Shown here piece by piece: positions 14,995 to 21,594 of a stretch of 21,594 nt of DNA. The DNA is taken from assembly GCA_948815685.1 (NCBI GenBank), contig CAQJOC010000010.1:1-21594 (forward strand), read 5' to 3'. Both the position numbers and the translations under genes were made by a program. The notes under the pieces are model-generated. The model made no database searches. It was not told where the DNA came from and was given only the letters and a program-made list of their open reading frames with translations. Source of the stretch: an uncultured Eubacteriales bacterium (GTDB lineage Bacteria; Bacillota; Clostridia; Oscillospirales; Acutalibacteraceae). Positions within the stretch are counted from its first letter, which is position 1, and each line of letters begins with the position of its first letter.

Positions 14995-15082
14995 ATGGAA
15001 AATGGACAACTAGAATACAGGATTTTATAAATTTTTCGTGTAGAACTAGTTTAAATTAAAGATAGATATATTCATTTTCCAT
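14995..15082. repeat. 10-bp inverted repeat pair in the gap before tRNA-Val
   Basis: ATGGAAAATG (14995-15004) and CATTTTCCAT (15073-15082) are perfect inverted copies 68 bases apart. The spacer contains TTTTCGTGTA (15033-15042), a motif seen twice elsewhere in the window. It may be the remains of a small element. The rest of 14942-15178 shows no gene or terminator. Confidence 0.3.
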
Positions 15083-15178
15083 ATGTTATATCGTTAGGAC
15101 TGGTAATAAAAAGCATCTAATGGACATTAATTTTTGATTTTTTCCATTTTTAGGACACTCCCCTGATTCAATTTTGTG

Positions 15179-15207
15179 TTGACATGAAAATTGTTTTGTG
15201 TTAGCCT
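15179..15207 (+). promoter_or_regulatory. Candidate promoter of tRNA-Val and mtaB
   Basis: A perfect TTGACA (15179-15184) is followed after 17 bases by TAGCCT, a poor -10 box. The position, just before the tRNA, is right. Confidence 0.35.
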
Positions 15208-15221
15208 TTAATGTATTGCAT

Positions 15222-15297
15222 GGACGTTTAGCTCAGTTGGTAGAGCATTCGCTTGACGTGCGAAGGGTCAGCGGTTCAAGTCCGTTAACGTCCACCA
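15222..15297 (+). tRNA. tRNA-Val (anticodon GAC)
   Basis: A complete 76-base cloverleaf is present. The acceptor stem is GGACGTT/AACGTCC, the D arm is TTAGCTCAGTTGGTAGAGCA, the anticodon stem TTCGC/GCGAA encloses loop TTGACGT (anticodon GAC at 15255-15257), and the T arm contains GGTTCAAGTCC. CCA is encoded at 15295-15297. The mtaB start lies 22 bases downstream, so the two are probably on one transcript. Confidence 0.97.
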
Positions 15298-15319
15298 GTT
15301 TGTTTTACGGGAGAATAAT

Positions 15320-16516
15320 ATGAAAGTTTGCATTGTTACGTTTGGGTGCAAGGTTAATCAGTATGATTCGGAAGCCGTATTAGAGATGTTGACAGAAGAA
15401 GGATATATTAAAGTTAATACTATTTTTGAAGCTGATATTGTTATATTTAATTCATGTGCAGTGACGGCTGAAAGCGTAAAAAAATTAAAAAAATCGCTAA
15501 ATTCTGTAAGAAAGAATAACAAAAATGCAATAGTTGTACTTATGGGATGTGTTCCACAGGCTTTTCCTGAGTTTAGAGATAGTTTTAAAAATGTTGATAT
15601 TTTTATAGGTAATTCAAATAAAAATAAAATAGGCGAAATGCTAAAAAATTTTATCGAACAACGCAAAAGAATTGTTTGTGTAGAACCCTTTGGTTCCGTT
15701 TCCGAAAATTTTTTTGTGTCTAAGTTTTCAGATAGAACAAGGGCTTTTTTAAAAATAGAAGATGGCTGTAATAGATTTTGTAGTTATTGTATCATACCAT
15801 ATGCAAGAGGAAAAATACGTTCTAAGCCTATAAACGAGATTATATCTGAAGTATATACTTTAGCCAAAAACGGATATAAAGAGATAACTTTTGTGGGGAT
15901 AAATTTATCTTCTTATGGGATAGACATCGGAACAAATCTTGACGAAATACTCAAAATGGTTGCCTTAGTTCCGGGGATAGAACGTATTCGCTTAGGCTCA
16001 CTTGAACCAGATTTAGTAACGGAAGAGTTTCTTATAAAGTTATCTGAAAATCCTAAATTTTGTCCACAATTTCACCTTTCGCTTCAAAGTGGTTCAAATA
16101 AAATACTGAAGTCTATGCACCGTCTTTACACTAAAGAAGATTATATAAACATTACAAAAAAAATTGCTATGTTGTTTAAAAATTCTACAATCACTACAGA
16201 TTTAATAGTTGGATTTCCCGGAGAGTCTGAAGAAGATTTTAATGACTCAATAGAGATGATAAAAAAGATTGGGTTTTTAAAAGTACATGTTTTTCCATAT
16301 TCAGCTCGAAGTGGGACATTAGCTGCAGGTATGCCAAATCAAATTCCAAAAAATGTAAAACTTTTGCGAGTGAAAAAAGCAATAGCTGAAGCAGAGCGGC
16401 AAAAAGGAATTATTTTGAATAACTTTATAGGAAAGAGACTTTCGGTGTTATATGAAAACACTAAACAAGGAAAGTGGTATGAAGGATACACGTCTAATTA
16501 TAGTCAAAGCAGTTAG
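15320..16516 (+). CDS. mtaB: tRNA t6A37 methylthiotransferase MtaB, C-terminus frameshifted
   Basis: MtaB is a radical SAM enzyme that adds a methylthio group to t6A at position 37 of tRNAs reading ANN codons. The N-terminal UPF0004 domain carries the first cluster Cys (10, 46, 77: TFGCKVNQ, NSCAV, MGCVPQ). The radical SAM motif CNRFCSYC (150-157) and the LIVGFPGESEEDF block are intact. GGGAG lies six bases before the ATG. The frame ends abruptly within the C-terminal TRAM domain (GYTSNYSQSS). One frame over, from 16500, translation continues IVKAVSDTDIRGKIIDTYIE and stops at 16598, which is the expected TRAM ending. Loss of a TA unit near 16499-16502 would explain this. The catalytic core is whole; tRNA binding by TRAM may be weakened. 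Confidence 0.9.
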   Translation: MKVCIVTFGCKVNQYDSEAVLEMLTEEGYIKVNTIFEADIVIFNSCAVTAESVKKLKKSLNSVRKNNKNAIVVLMGCVPQAFPEFRDSFKNVDIFIGNSNKNKIGEMLKNFIEQRKRIVCVEPFGSVSENFFVSKFSDRTRAFLKIEDGCNRFCSYCIIPYARGKIRSKPINEIISEVYTLAKNGYKEITFVGINLSSYGIDIGTNLDEILKMVALVPGIERIRLGSLEPDLVTEEFLIKLSENPKFCPQFHLSLQSGSNKILKSMHRLYTKEDYINITKKIAMLFKNSTITTDLIVGFPGESEEDFNDSIEMIKKIGFLKVHVFPYSARSGTLAAGMPNQIPKNVKLLRVKKAIAEAERQKGIILNNFIGKRLSVLYENTKQGKWYEGYTSNYSQSS

Positions 16517-16754
16517 TGATACTGACATCAGAGGAAAAATTATTGATACGTACATAGAATCTTGTGAAAAAAATTATTGTATAGGGAAGTTAAATTAGTA
16601 TATATCTTTCCTTTACCTTTATAAATGCAGTAAAGTCGGGGATAAAAAACGTAAGTACAAAAGTGTGCTTACAACTTATATCTGTAAAATAATTTGAGAT
16701 ATTTTTCTTGCTTGTTTTTAAAATATCCCTCTATATCAAATTCATGATATTTAT

Positions 16755-16787
16755 TATAGCTATATAAGGTAACTATATACAGCTATA
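16755..16787 (+). terminator. Possible terminator after mtaB
   Basis: TATAGCTATATA (16755-16766) pairs with TATATACAGCTATA (16774-16787) with one bulge, followed by ATTTTTA. The stem is wholly A/U-rich apart from one GC step, so it is weak. The remainder of 16599-16972 is AT-rich and shows no gene. Confidence 0.25.
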
Positions 16788-16972
16788 ATTTTTACAAAAA
16801 GGACTTTTTGAAAAATTAAAAATATGTTATATATCAATAGCTAAATATTAATCTGTAAGAATTGGAAAACGAATTTGATTAAAATAAAAATTATCCCGAT
16901 ATGTATGATTTATGTTGATTTTAAAAAAAAAATTGATGTAGGTCTAATTATTTTTTATATTAATTTATATTT

Positions 16973-17037
16973 TGACAATGTGTCATTTTTGCAACCAGTC
17001 ATTTTAATAAAAAAGTATAAAATTACCTATATTGTCA
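16973..17037 (+). promoter_or_regulatory. Candidate operator/promoter region of the XRE regulator
   Basis: TGACAATGTGTCA (16973-16985) is a 5-3-5 inverted repeat overlapping a TTGACA box (16972-16977). A further half-site pair is TGACAAT (16973-16979) with ATTGTCA (17031-17037). Such paired sites upstream of a small XRE protein suggest autoregulation. A TATAAT occurs at 17043-17048 but without a matching -35. Confidence 0.35.
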
Positions 17038-17068
17038 TAATATATAATTATAAAATGAGGGATTTTAT

Positions 17069-17314
17069 ATGCCAAAACCAAGAAGTGTAACAGGCGAAAA
17101 AAATTTAATATCAAAAAAACTTAGGATATTGCGAGCACAGCACGGATATTCGCAAAGGTGCCTTGCAAGCAAACTCCAACTAATTGGTTTAGATATGGAT
17201 AAAAATGTAATAACACGGATAGAAACTAATAAAAGGTATGTTACAGATATTGAAATTAAAGCTATATCCGAAATTTTTAAGGTATCTTATAAGTATTTAT
17301 TAGATAATGAATAA
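17069..17314 (+). CDS. XRE-family helix-turn-helix regulator
   Basis: This 81-residue protein is a single Cro/C1-type HTH domain and presumably a DNA-binding repressor. Helices 1-5 can be followed from NLISKKLRILRAQHGYSQRC through LASKLQLIGLDMDKNVITRI to IKAISEIFKVSYKYLLDNE; the recognition helix is around DKNVITRIETNKR. An insertion in the turn (KLQLIGLDM) is typical of a subgroup common in Clostridia. GAGGG lies eight bases before the ATG. There is no neighbour within 500 bases on either side, so it is an orphan; similar proteins occur on prophages and plasmids. The tandem inverted half-sites upstream suggest that it controls itself. Confidence 0.88.
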   Translation: MPKPRSVTGEKNLISKKLRILRAQHGYSQRCLASKLQLIGLDMDKNVITRIETNKRYVTDIEIKAISEIFKVSYKYLLDNE

Positions 17315-17978
17315 AAAATTATAATATTTAATTAATAAAATAGAACAATATAATGTAAAGGAAAAGAGTTAAGGCTAAATATTTTTAATATATTTGTGTG
17401 GGCGGAAATATTTAATAATATCACCTTTTCTAAGACTCATATGCAATGCATTTATAACAAAAAGTAAGACCCATTTCTTATTAATTATATTCATGATAAT
17501 TTAACGAGGTTCTGTTGAAAAACCAAATGTGGTTTTCTAAAATTTTGTTTGTTGGGAAAGACATTTTTAAAGCATTAATATATAAAGAATTTTTTTAAAG
17601 AAATGTGCACCCGCGCCTTACATCTTTCTCTTACTAATGGAGTGAGACTAAACCTATTGCATACAACTTCTCTTCCATATCGGACAGATATAACTTGCAA
17701 AAATTGGATTATAATAGAAGTATAAATTTTAATATATAATATACCCGTCTTAAAATAGCAATTCATAGTTATAAATGGCGGAAATTAAAGAGATTGTTAA
17801 AAAGAGTTACTAAATATTTTGCTTCTGGTAGTTTCTTTATTCTTTCTTTATTTTCCATTTTATTATTTTATCATATCTTTTCGTTTTAGGACAGGTCTAA
17901 TTTAGACCGGGACTACATTATAAAATGTCATGTTATTAAAGCAATTTATATTCAACTAATTTTTATATTATTATAACA
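17315..17978. other. Gene-free stretch between the XRE gene and the yugP terminator
   Basis: No convincing gene is present. GGTTCTGTTGAAAAACC (17508-17524) begins a small hairpin with GGTTTTC and resembles the start of an IS6-type end, but nothing else supports that. A moderately G+C-rich island lies at 17603-17690. GGTCTAATTTAGACC (17894-17908) is a perfect 7-1-7 palindrome with no adjacent gene and could be a protein-binding site. Confidence 0.35.
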
Positions 17979-18016
17979 AAAAATACGTGCTTTTTGCTTA
18001 TTTAACACGTATTTTT
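17979..18016 (-). terminator. Terminator of the gpmI-fmt-yugP unit
   Basis: An 11-bp perfect stem (AAAAATACGTG at 17979-17989, CACGTATTTTT at 18006-18016) has a 16-base loop, with T-runs on both strands. It lies 43 bases after the yugP stop on the minus strand. It could act in both directions, but no + strand gene ends here. Confidence 0.8.
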
Positions 18017-18059
18017 ACTTTTATATTGCGTTTATTTGTTGCCGCCTCAATGTAATTAT

Positions 18060-18758
18060 TTAATTTTTTCTTCTGGCTATAAGTAAAAGCCTGAGAAGTG
18101 AGAGTATTGATGTAAAAGCTGCTGCTACATATGTAAAGGCGGCAGCTTTAAGCACTTTTTTTACTCCGTAAAGTTCTTCATTATTTAAAATTCCAAGATT
18201 TTCAAGCGACTTCACAGCACGTCTGCTTGCATCAAACTCTACCGGAAGAGTAACAAGTTCAAATAAAACTGCCATACTAAAGAGAAAAATTCCTAAATTC
18301 ACCATAAAGCTGTATTGTATCGGCAATAAAAGTCCTATAAATACTAAAGGAATAGATATTCCCGAACCAAATTGAGCTATCGGAACCAAAGCCTGCCTTA
18401 TTTTTATCGGAGTATAACCTTTAGTATGCTGAACCGCATGTCCTGCCTCATGTGCGGCAACTCCGACAGCTGAAATCGAAGTATTTGAATAAACCGCATC
18501 TGAAAGACTTATAGTATTGTCTCTCGGGTCAAAATGGTCGCTAAGTCTTCCCCTAATTTTCCCAATATGAATATCGGATACATTATTTCCGGAAAGCACT
18601 GTTTCTGCGGCTTCAGCCCCGGTTATCCCTCTTTCACAGCGAATTTTTGAATATTTATTAAAAGTACTTTGTACCTTAAAATGAGCATACATCGAAATTC
18701 CCATTGTGAGTAGCATATACAAAAAGTAGTTATAATCATAATAATAAAATCCGTACAT
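18060..18758 (-). CDS. yugP: Zinc metallopeptidase, YugP family
   Basis: YugP-type proteins are membrane-bound zinc metallopeptidases (peptidase M48-like, Zn_peptidase_2) of unknown substrate. This 232-residue protein carries the zinc-binding HEAGH motif (103-107) and the downstream LPVEFDASRRA block that supplies the third ligand Glu. Hydrophobic segments occur near residues 8-25, 135-180 and at the C-terminus, so it is an integral membrane protein. The ATG at 18758 shares its A with the fmt stop (TGATG), and AGGAGG lies nine bases upstream inside the fmt end, so the two genes are translationally coupled. A TTG one codon earlier is less likely. Fmt-YugP adjacency is common in Clostridia. Confidence 0.93.
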   Translation of the reverse strand: MYGFYYYDYNYFLYMLLTMGISMYAHFKVQSTFNKYSKIRCERGITGAEAAETVLSGNNVSDIHIGKIRGRLSDHFDPRDNTISLSDAVYSNTSISAVGVAAHEAGHAVQHTKGYTPIKIRQALVPIAQFGSGISIPLVFIGLLLPIQYSFMVNLGIFLFSMAVLFELVTLPVEFDASRRAVKSLENLGILNNEELYGVKKVLKAAAFTYVAAAFTSILSLLRLLLIARRKN

Positions 18759-19699
18759 CAATTCATTCCTCCTAAAATTATTTCCTTTTTAATTTTTAGC
18801 CCTCTTATAAAATCATCAGAACTCATTCTTTTTTTCCCTTCTATTTGTACTTCTTTAAATTCTATCAAAGATTCTTTCCCACAGCACACAATAAATGGTG
18901 ATAAACTAAGAACTTCACCGGGTTTTCCTGTTACGTTTTTATGAATTTCCGGAATTTCCGATTTATAAATTTTTAAATTTTTCCCTTCAATTTCAGTATA
19001 CGCTATCGGCCAAGGGTTTAATCCTCTTATTAAGTTATGGATTTCTTTGGAAGTTTTTTTGAAGTCTATTTTGGCAATGGATTTGTCAAGTATCGGAGCA
19101 TAAGTAGCTTCTTTGTCTTGCTTAACAGGTGTTAAAGAATTAAGTTCCAAATGGTTTATTGTTTTTATTAAAAGTTTAGCTCCCACTTGTGCCATTTTTT
19201 CGAAAAGTTCACCGGAAGTCTCATTTTTTTCTATTTTTACGGTCTCTTGAAGCAAAATATCCCCCGTATCAAGCCCTTCGTCCATTAGCATCGTTGTAAT
19301 TCCCGTTTCTTTGTCTCCGTTTATTACACTCCATTGTATAGGTGCAGCTCCTCGATATTTCGGTAAAAGTGAAGCATGTACATTTATACAACCCATTTTA
19401 GCACATTCAAGGATTTTCTTCGGCAATATTTTACCATATGCGGCAACAACTATCAAATCCGGATTCAAATTTTTAATTATTCTCTCGGTTTCTTCGGTTT
19501 TTAAACTTTTCGGCTGGTAAACCTTTGTTCCATTTTCTTGTGCGGTAATTTTTGTTTTAGGCGGTGTTAATATTCGATGTCTTCCCACGGGCTTATCAGG
19601 TTGAGAAAATACAGCACATATATCATATCCTCCTTTGATTAATTCTTTAAGAGACACATCTGCGAAATCAGGTGTTCCCATAAATATAATTTTCAACAC
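18758..19699 (-). CDS. fmt: Methionyl-tRNA formyltransferase
   Basis: Fmt formylates Met-tRNA(fMet) using 10-formyltetrahydrofolate so that translation can start. The 313-residue protein has normal length and both domains: the N-terminal Rossmann formyltransferase domain (KIIFMGTPDFADVSL; Asn106, His108 and Asp144 in NVHASLLPKYRGAAPIQW and LDTGDILL, the catalytic triad positions of the E. coli enzyme) and the C-terminal OB-like tRNA-binding domain beginning near residue 205. The start is GTG with TGAGG nine bases upstream; the following TTG is an alternative. It is preceded by element A3, which separates it from gpmI, and is coupled to yugP downstream. Confidence 0.96.
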   Translation of the reverse strand: MLKIIFMGTPDFADVSLKELIKGGYDICAVFSQPDKPVGRHRILTPPKTKITAQENGTKVYQPKSLKTEETERIIKNLNPDLIVVAAYGKILPKKILECAKMGCINVHASLLPKYRGAAPIQWSVINGDKETGITTMLMDEGLDTGDILLQETVKIEKNETSGELFEKMAQVGAKLLIKTINHLELNSLTPVKQDKEATYAPILDKSIAKIDFKKTSKEIHNLIRGLNPWPIAYTEIEGKNLKIYKSEIPEIHKNVTGKPGEVLSLSPFIVCCGKESLIEFKEVQIEGKKRMSSDDFIRGLKIKKEIILGGMN

Positions 19700-19782
19700 A
19701 AATCACATCCTCAGATTTTTCACAAAATTTATATGTAATTATAATAATTAATAAAATGGAATTTTAAAATATTTTCTATAAG

Positions 19783-19965
19783 TTTAAGGCAACACCATAT
19801 AAAGAGTGTCTTACACCTTTGCGGTACATCTGCGGATACCATTTCCCACCATATGGTACAAAAATTTTTTGAGATACAAAAGTATTTTTTAAAACTTTTT
19901 GTGCAATTGAGTGAAAAATTTACCTCTCATCTGGTACCACAACCTTCATGCGGTGTTGCCTTAAA
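19783..19965. mobile_element. MITE-like element, family A, copy A3 (183 bp), at the gpmI 3' end
   Basis: The ends are near-perfect inverted repeats: TTTAAGGCAACACCATAT (19783-19800) and ATGCGGTGTTGCCTTAAA (19948-19965). The ends match A1 and A2, but the interior differs, with several GGTACC/GGTAC and ACAAAA motifs. It is non-coding except that its right 46 bases form the 3' end of gpmI. Ends this well matched suggest it is the most recent family A insertion in the window. Confidence 0.75.
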
Positions 19966-21485
19966 TTATTGTCTTTAAGCAAACTTTCTCCACTCATTTC
20001 TATTGGTTTTTTAATATTCATTATTTCTAAAATAGTAGGTGCGATGTCTGCTAATTTGCCTTTTGATTTCAGATTACATTTATAATTCATTACACAAAAC
20101 GGAACAGAATTACTGGTATGAGCTGAATCTGTCATTTTTTCCGCATTCCCATGGTCTGCGGTAATTATTCCAACATATTTAAATTTTTTTATCGCACTTA
20201 TTAATTTACCTACACACTCATCTACAGTTTCTACAGCACATATCGTGGCTTTCATTATTCCGGTATGTCCTACCATGTCACAGTTTGCATAATTAAGTAT
20301 AATTAATTCAGGTTGATCTTTTTCCATTTTTTCAATTACTTTGTCAGTAATTTCATATGCACTCATTTCAGGTTTTAAATCATAAGTTGCAACATTAGGC
20401 GACGGAATAAGAATTCTTTCTTCTCCGTTAAAGGGGTTTTCGTTACCTCCGTTAAAAAAAAACGTTACGTGTGCATATTTTTCGGTTTCGGCAATTCTCA
20501 GTTGATTAAATCCCTTATTGGAAATACACTCTCCCAAAGTATTTTTTATTTCTTCGGGCTTAAATGCAATCTGAGTTCCTTTTATTGAGCGGTCGTATTG
20601 AGTAAAACATAAATATTTTTTTGGATAAACTCTCCTACATTTAAAAATATTTTTTAAATTTTCATTTTCCATATCACAGAAGGCTTTTGTTATTTGTCTT
20701 GCCCTATCAGGTCTGAAATTAAAACATATAAATGAATCATTGTTATTTATCCCTTTATATCCTTCTCGGACTCCGGGGATAATAAATTCATCGGTTAATT
20801 TATCGTTATATGAATTTTTAACGAAACTTTTAGGATCCGAAAAAATTTTTCCCTTCGCATTTGCCATTGCGTTATAGGCCTTTAAAATTCTTTCCCAACG
20901 GTTATCTCTGTCCATAGAATAATAACGACCGCAAATTGTCTCTATTTTTCCTATTTTCAAATTATTGAGTTCTTTTTCACAATCTTTTATATAATTAACA
21001 CCCGAATAAGGTGAGACATCTCTCCCATCCAGCCAAATATGTATTCCGACTTCACTTAAACCCAAATTTTTTGCCATTTTTAAAAGGGCATATAAATGTG
21101 AAATATGGCTGTGAACTCCGCCATCCGAAAGAAGTCCCCCAATATGAAGACGTCCGTTTGATAATTTTGTATGTTCCATTATATCTATTATTTCAGAATT
21201 TTTAAAAAAGCTTTCATCTTTTATACATCTTGAAATTCTAGTAAGTTCTTGATAAATAATTCTTCCGGCTCCGATATTTGTATGACCCACTTCCGAATTT
21301 CCCATTTGACCTTCGGGCAATCCGACATCTTGTCCCGATGCAGATAAAAAAGTTAAAGGATTTTCACTGAAAATTTTGTCTAAATTAGGGGTAGATGCCT
21401 TGGATATAGCATTGCTTTCTGTTTTATCTCCTATTCCAAAACCATCCATTATAATAAGTATCAATGGATTTTTTACTTTACTCAT
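19920..21485 (-). CDS. gpmI: 2,3-bisphosphoglycerate-independent phosphoglycerate mutase
   Basis: GpmI interconverts 3- and 2-phosphoglycerate in glycolysis, using manganese and a phosphoserine intermediate. All landmarks of the two-domain alkaline-phosphatase-like fold are present: IIMDGFGIGD (metal ligand Asp14), GQMGNSEVGHTNIGAGR with catalytic Ser64, WLDGRDVSPYSG, FNFRPDRARQ, GHTGIM and ITADHGNAE. The protein is 521 residues, slightly longer than usual. The family normally ends near MSGESLL, but here translation runs into element A3, which encodes the last 14 residues (LRQHRMKVVVPDER) and the stop. AGGGGG lies 11 bases before the ATG. Core function should be unaffected. It is the first gene of the gpmI-fmt-yugP direction group. 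Confidence 0.96.
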   Translation of the reverse strand: MSKVKNPLILIIMDGFGIGDKTESNAISKASTPNLDKIFSENPLTFLSASGQDVGLPEGQMGNSEVGHTNIGAGRIIYQELTRISRCIKDESFFKNSEIIDIMEHTKLSNGRLHIGGLLSDGGVHSHISHLYALLKMAKNLGLSEVGIHIWLDGRDVSPYSGVNYIKDCEKELNNLKIGKIETICGRYYSMDRDNRWERILKAYNAMANAKGKIFSDPKSFVKNSYNDKLTDEFIIPGVREGYKGINNNDSFICFNFRPDRARQITKAFCDMENENLKNIFKCRRVYPKKYLCFTQYDRSIKGTQIAFKPEEIKNTLGECISNKGFNQLRIAETEKYAHVTFFFNGGNENPFNGEERILIPSPNVATYDLKPEMSAYEITDKVIEKMEKDQPELIILNYANCDMVGHTGIMKATICAVETVDECVGKLISAIKKFKYVGIITADHGNAEKMTDSAHTSNSVPFCVMNYKCNLKSKGKLADIAPTILEIMNIKKPIEMSGESLLKDNNLRQHRMKVVVPDER

Positions 21486-21594
21486 TTTTATTATACCCCC
21501 TGCAAAATTATCTTTAAAAGGTTAACATTTTTTCGAAATATCATTATTTTAAATCTAATTATCTAAAAAAATTTCACCTTTTTATCTTTTCACT

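Noticed and set aside
17508..17524. GGTTCTGTTGAAAA resembling an IS6-family terminal repeat
   Set aside because: No partner end and no transposase remnant were found nearby; the match is short.
17575..17766. 63-residue frame on the minus strand
   Set aside because: No ribosome binding site, no recognisable domain, and AT-driven composition at both ends.
21486..21540. Possible further family B copy upstream of gpmI (CCCTGCAAAAT, then TTTTTTCGAAAT)
   Set aside because: Only two short blocks match, and the spacing between them is wrong.
1..21594. CRISPR array, rRNA, replication origin or intact insertion sequence
   Set aside because: No regularly spaced repeats, no rRNA signatures, no DnaA-box clusters, and only decayed transposase fragments were seen.

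Overview
The window is AT-rich, with short consensus promoters, AGGAGG-type ribosome binding sites and frequent TTG/GTG starts. Its gene set fits a low-GC Firmicute of class Clostridia: UPF0237/UPF0210 pair, MreBC, YugP, QueH, MtaB, and an OadG/OadB sodium pump pair. An Oscillospirales-like lineage is my best guess. Long gene-poor stretches, decayed IS200 transposases, two families of small inverted-repeat elements and frameshifted genes suggest a genome under reduction, possibly host-restricted; that lifestyle is inference.

Layout. 1-81: two + strand terminators of an upstream gene. 130-684 (-): GNAT acetyltransferase. 703-1211: its promoter plus one copy of each small element family (A1, B1). 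1212-4994 (-): mreB, mreC, an ACT-domain protein and a PFL/UPF0210 protein, with a family B fragment between mreC and the ACT gene and no mreD. 5141-6363 (+): a near-consensus promoter driving a secreted leucine-rich-repeat gene that now carries two frameshifts, closed by a terminator. 6372-7642: GC-rich hairpin, IS200 tnpA remnant, element A2, and a candidate structured RNA. 7643-9333 (+): oadG-oadB. 9874-10425 (+): queH. 10426-11475: debris (second IS200 remnant, another possible transposase remnant, truncated A4). 11476-12645 (-): a disordered Asn/Ser/Gln-rich protein with a 36-residue tandem repeat. 13215-13466 (+): acyl carrier protein. 13753-14941 (+): a 41-residue hydrophobic Cys-rich peptide and a secreted helical Cys-containing protein of unknown function. 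15222-16598 (+): tRNA-Val(GAC) followed by mtaB, whose TRAM end is out of frame. 17069-17314 (+): small XRE regulator. 18060-21485 (-): gpmI, fmt and yugP.

How the parts fit. The core genes cover cell shape (MreB/MreC), glycolysis (GpmI), translation initiation (Fmt), tRNA modification (QueH, MtaB), lipid synthesis (ACP) and a sodium-pumping decarboxylase module (OadG/OadB, with the biotin and carboxyltransferase parts elsewhere or lost). The accessory genes are three predicted surface, secreted or disordered proteins. The most informative non-gene signals are the small mobile elements: one (A3) sits at the 3' end of gpmI and supplies its last 14 codons and its stop codon.
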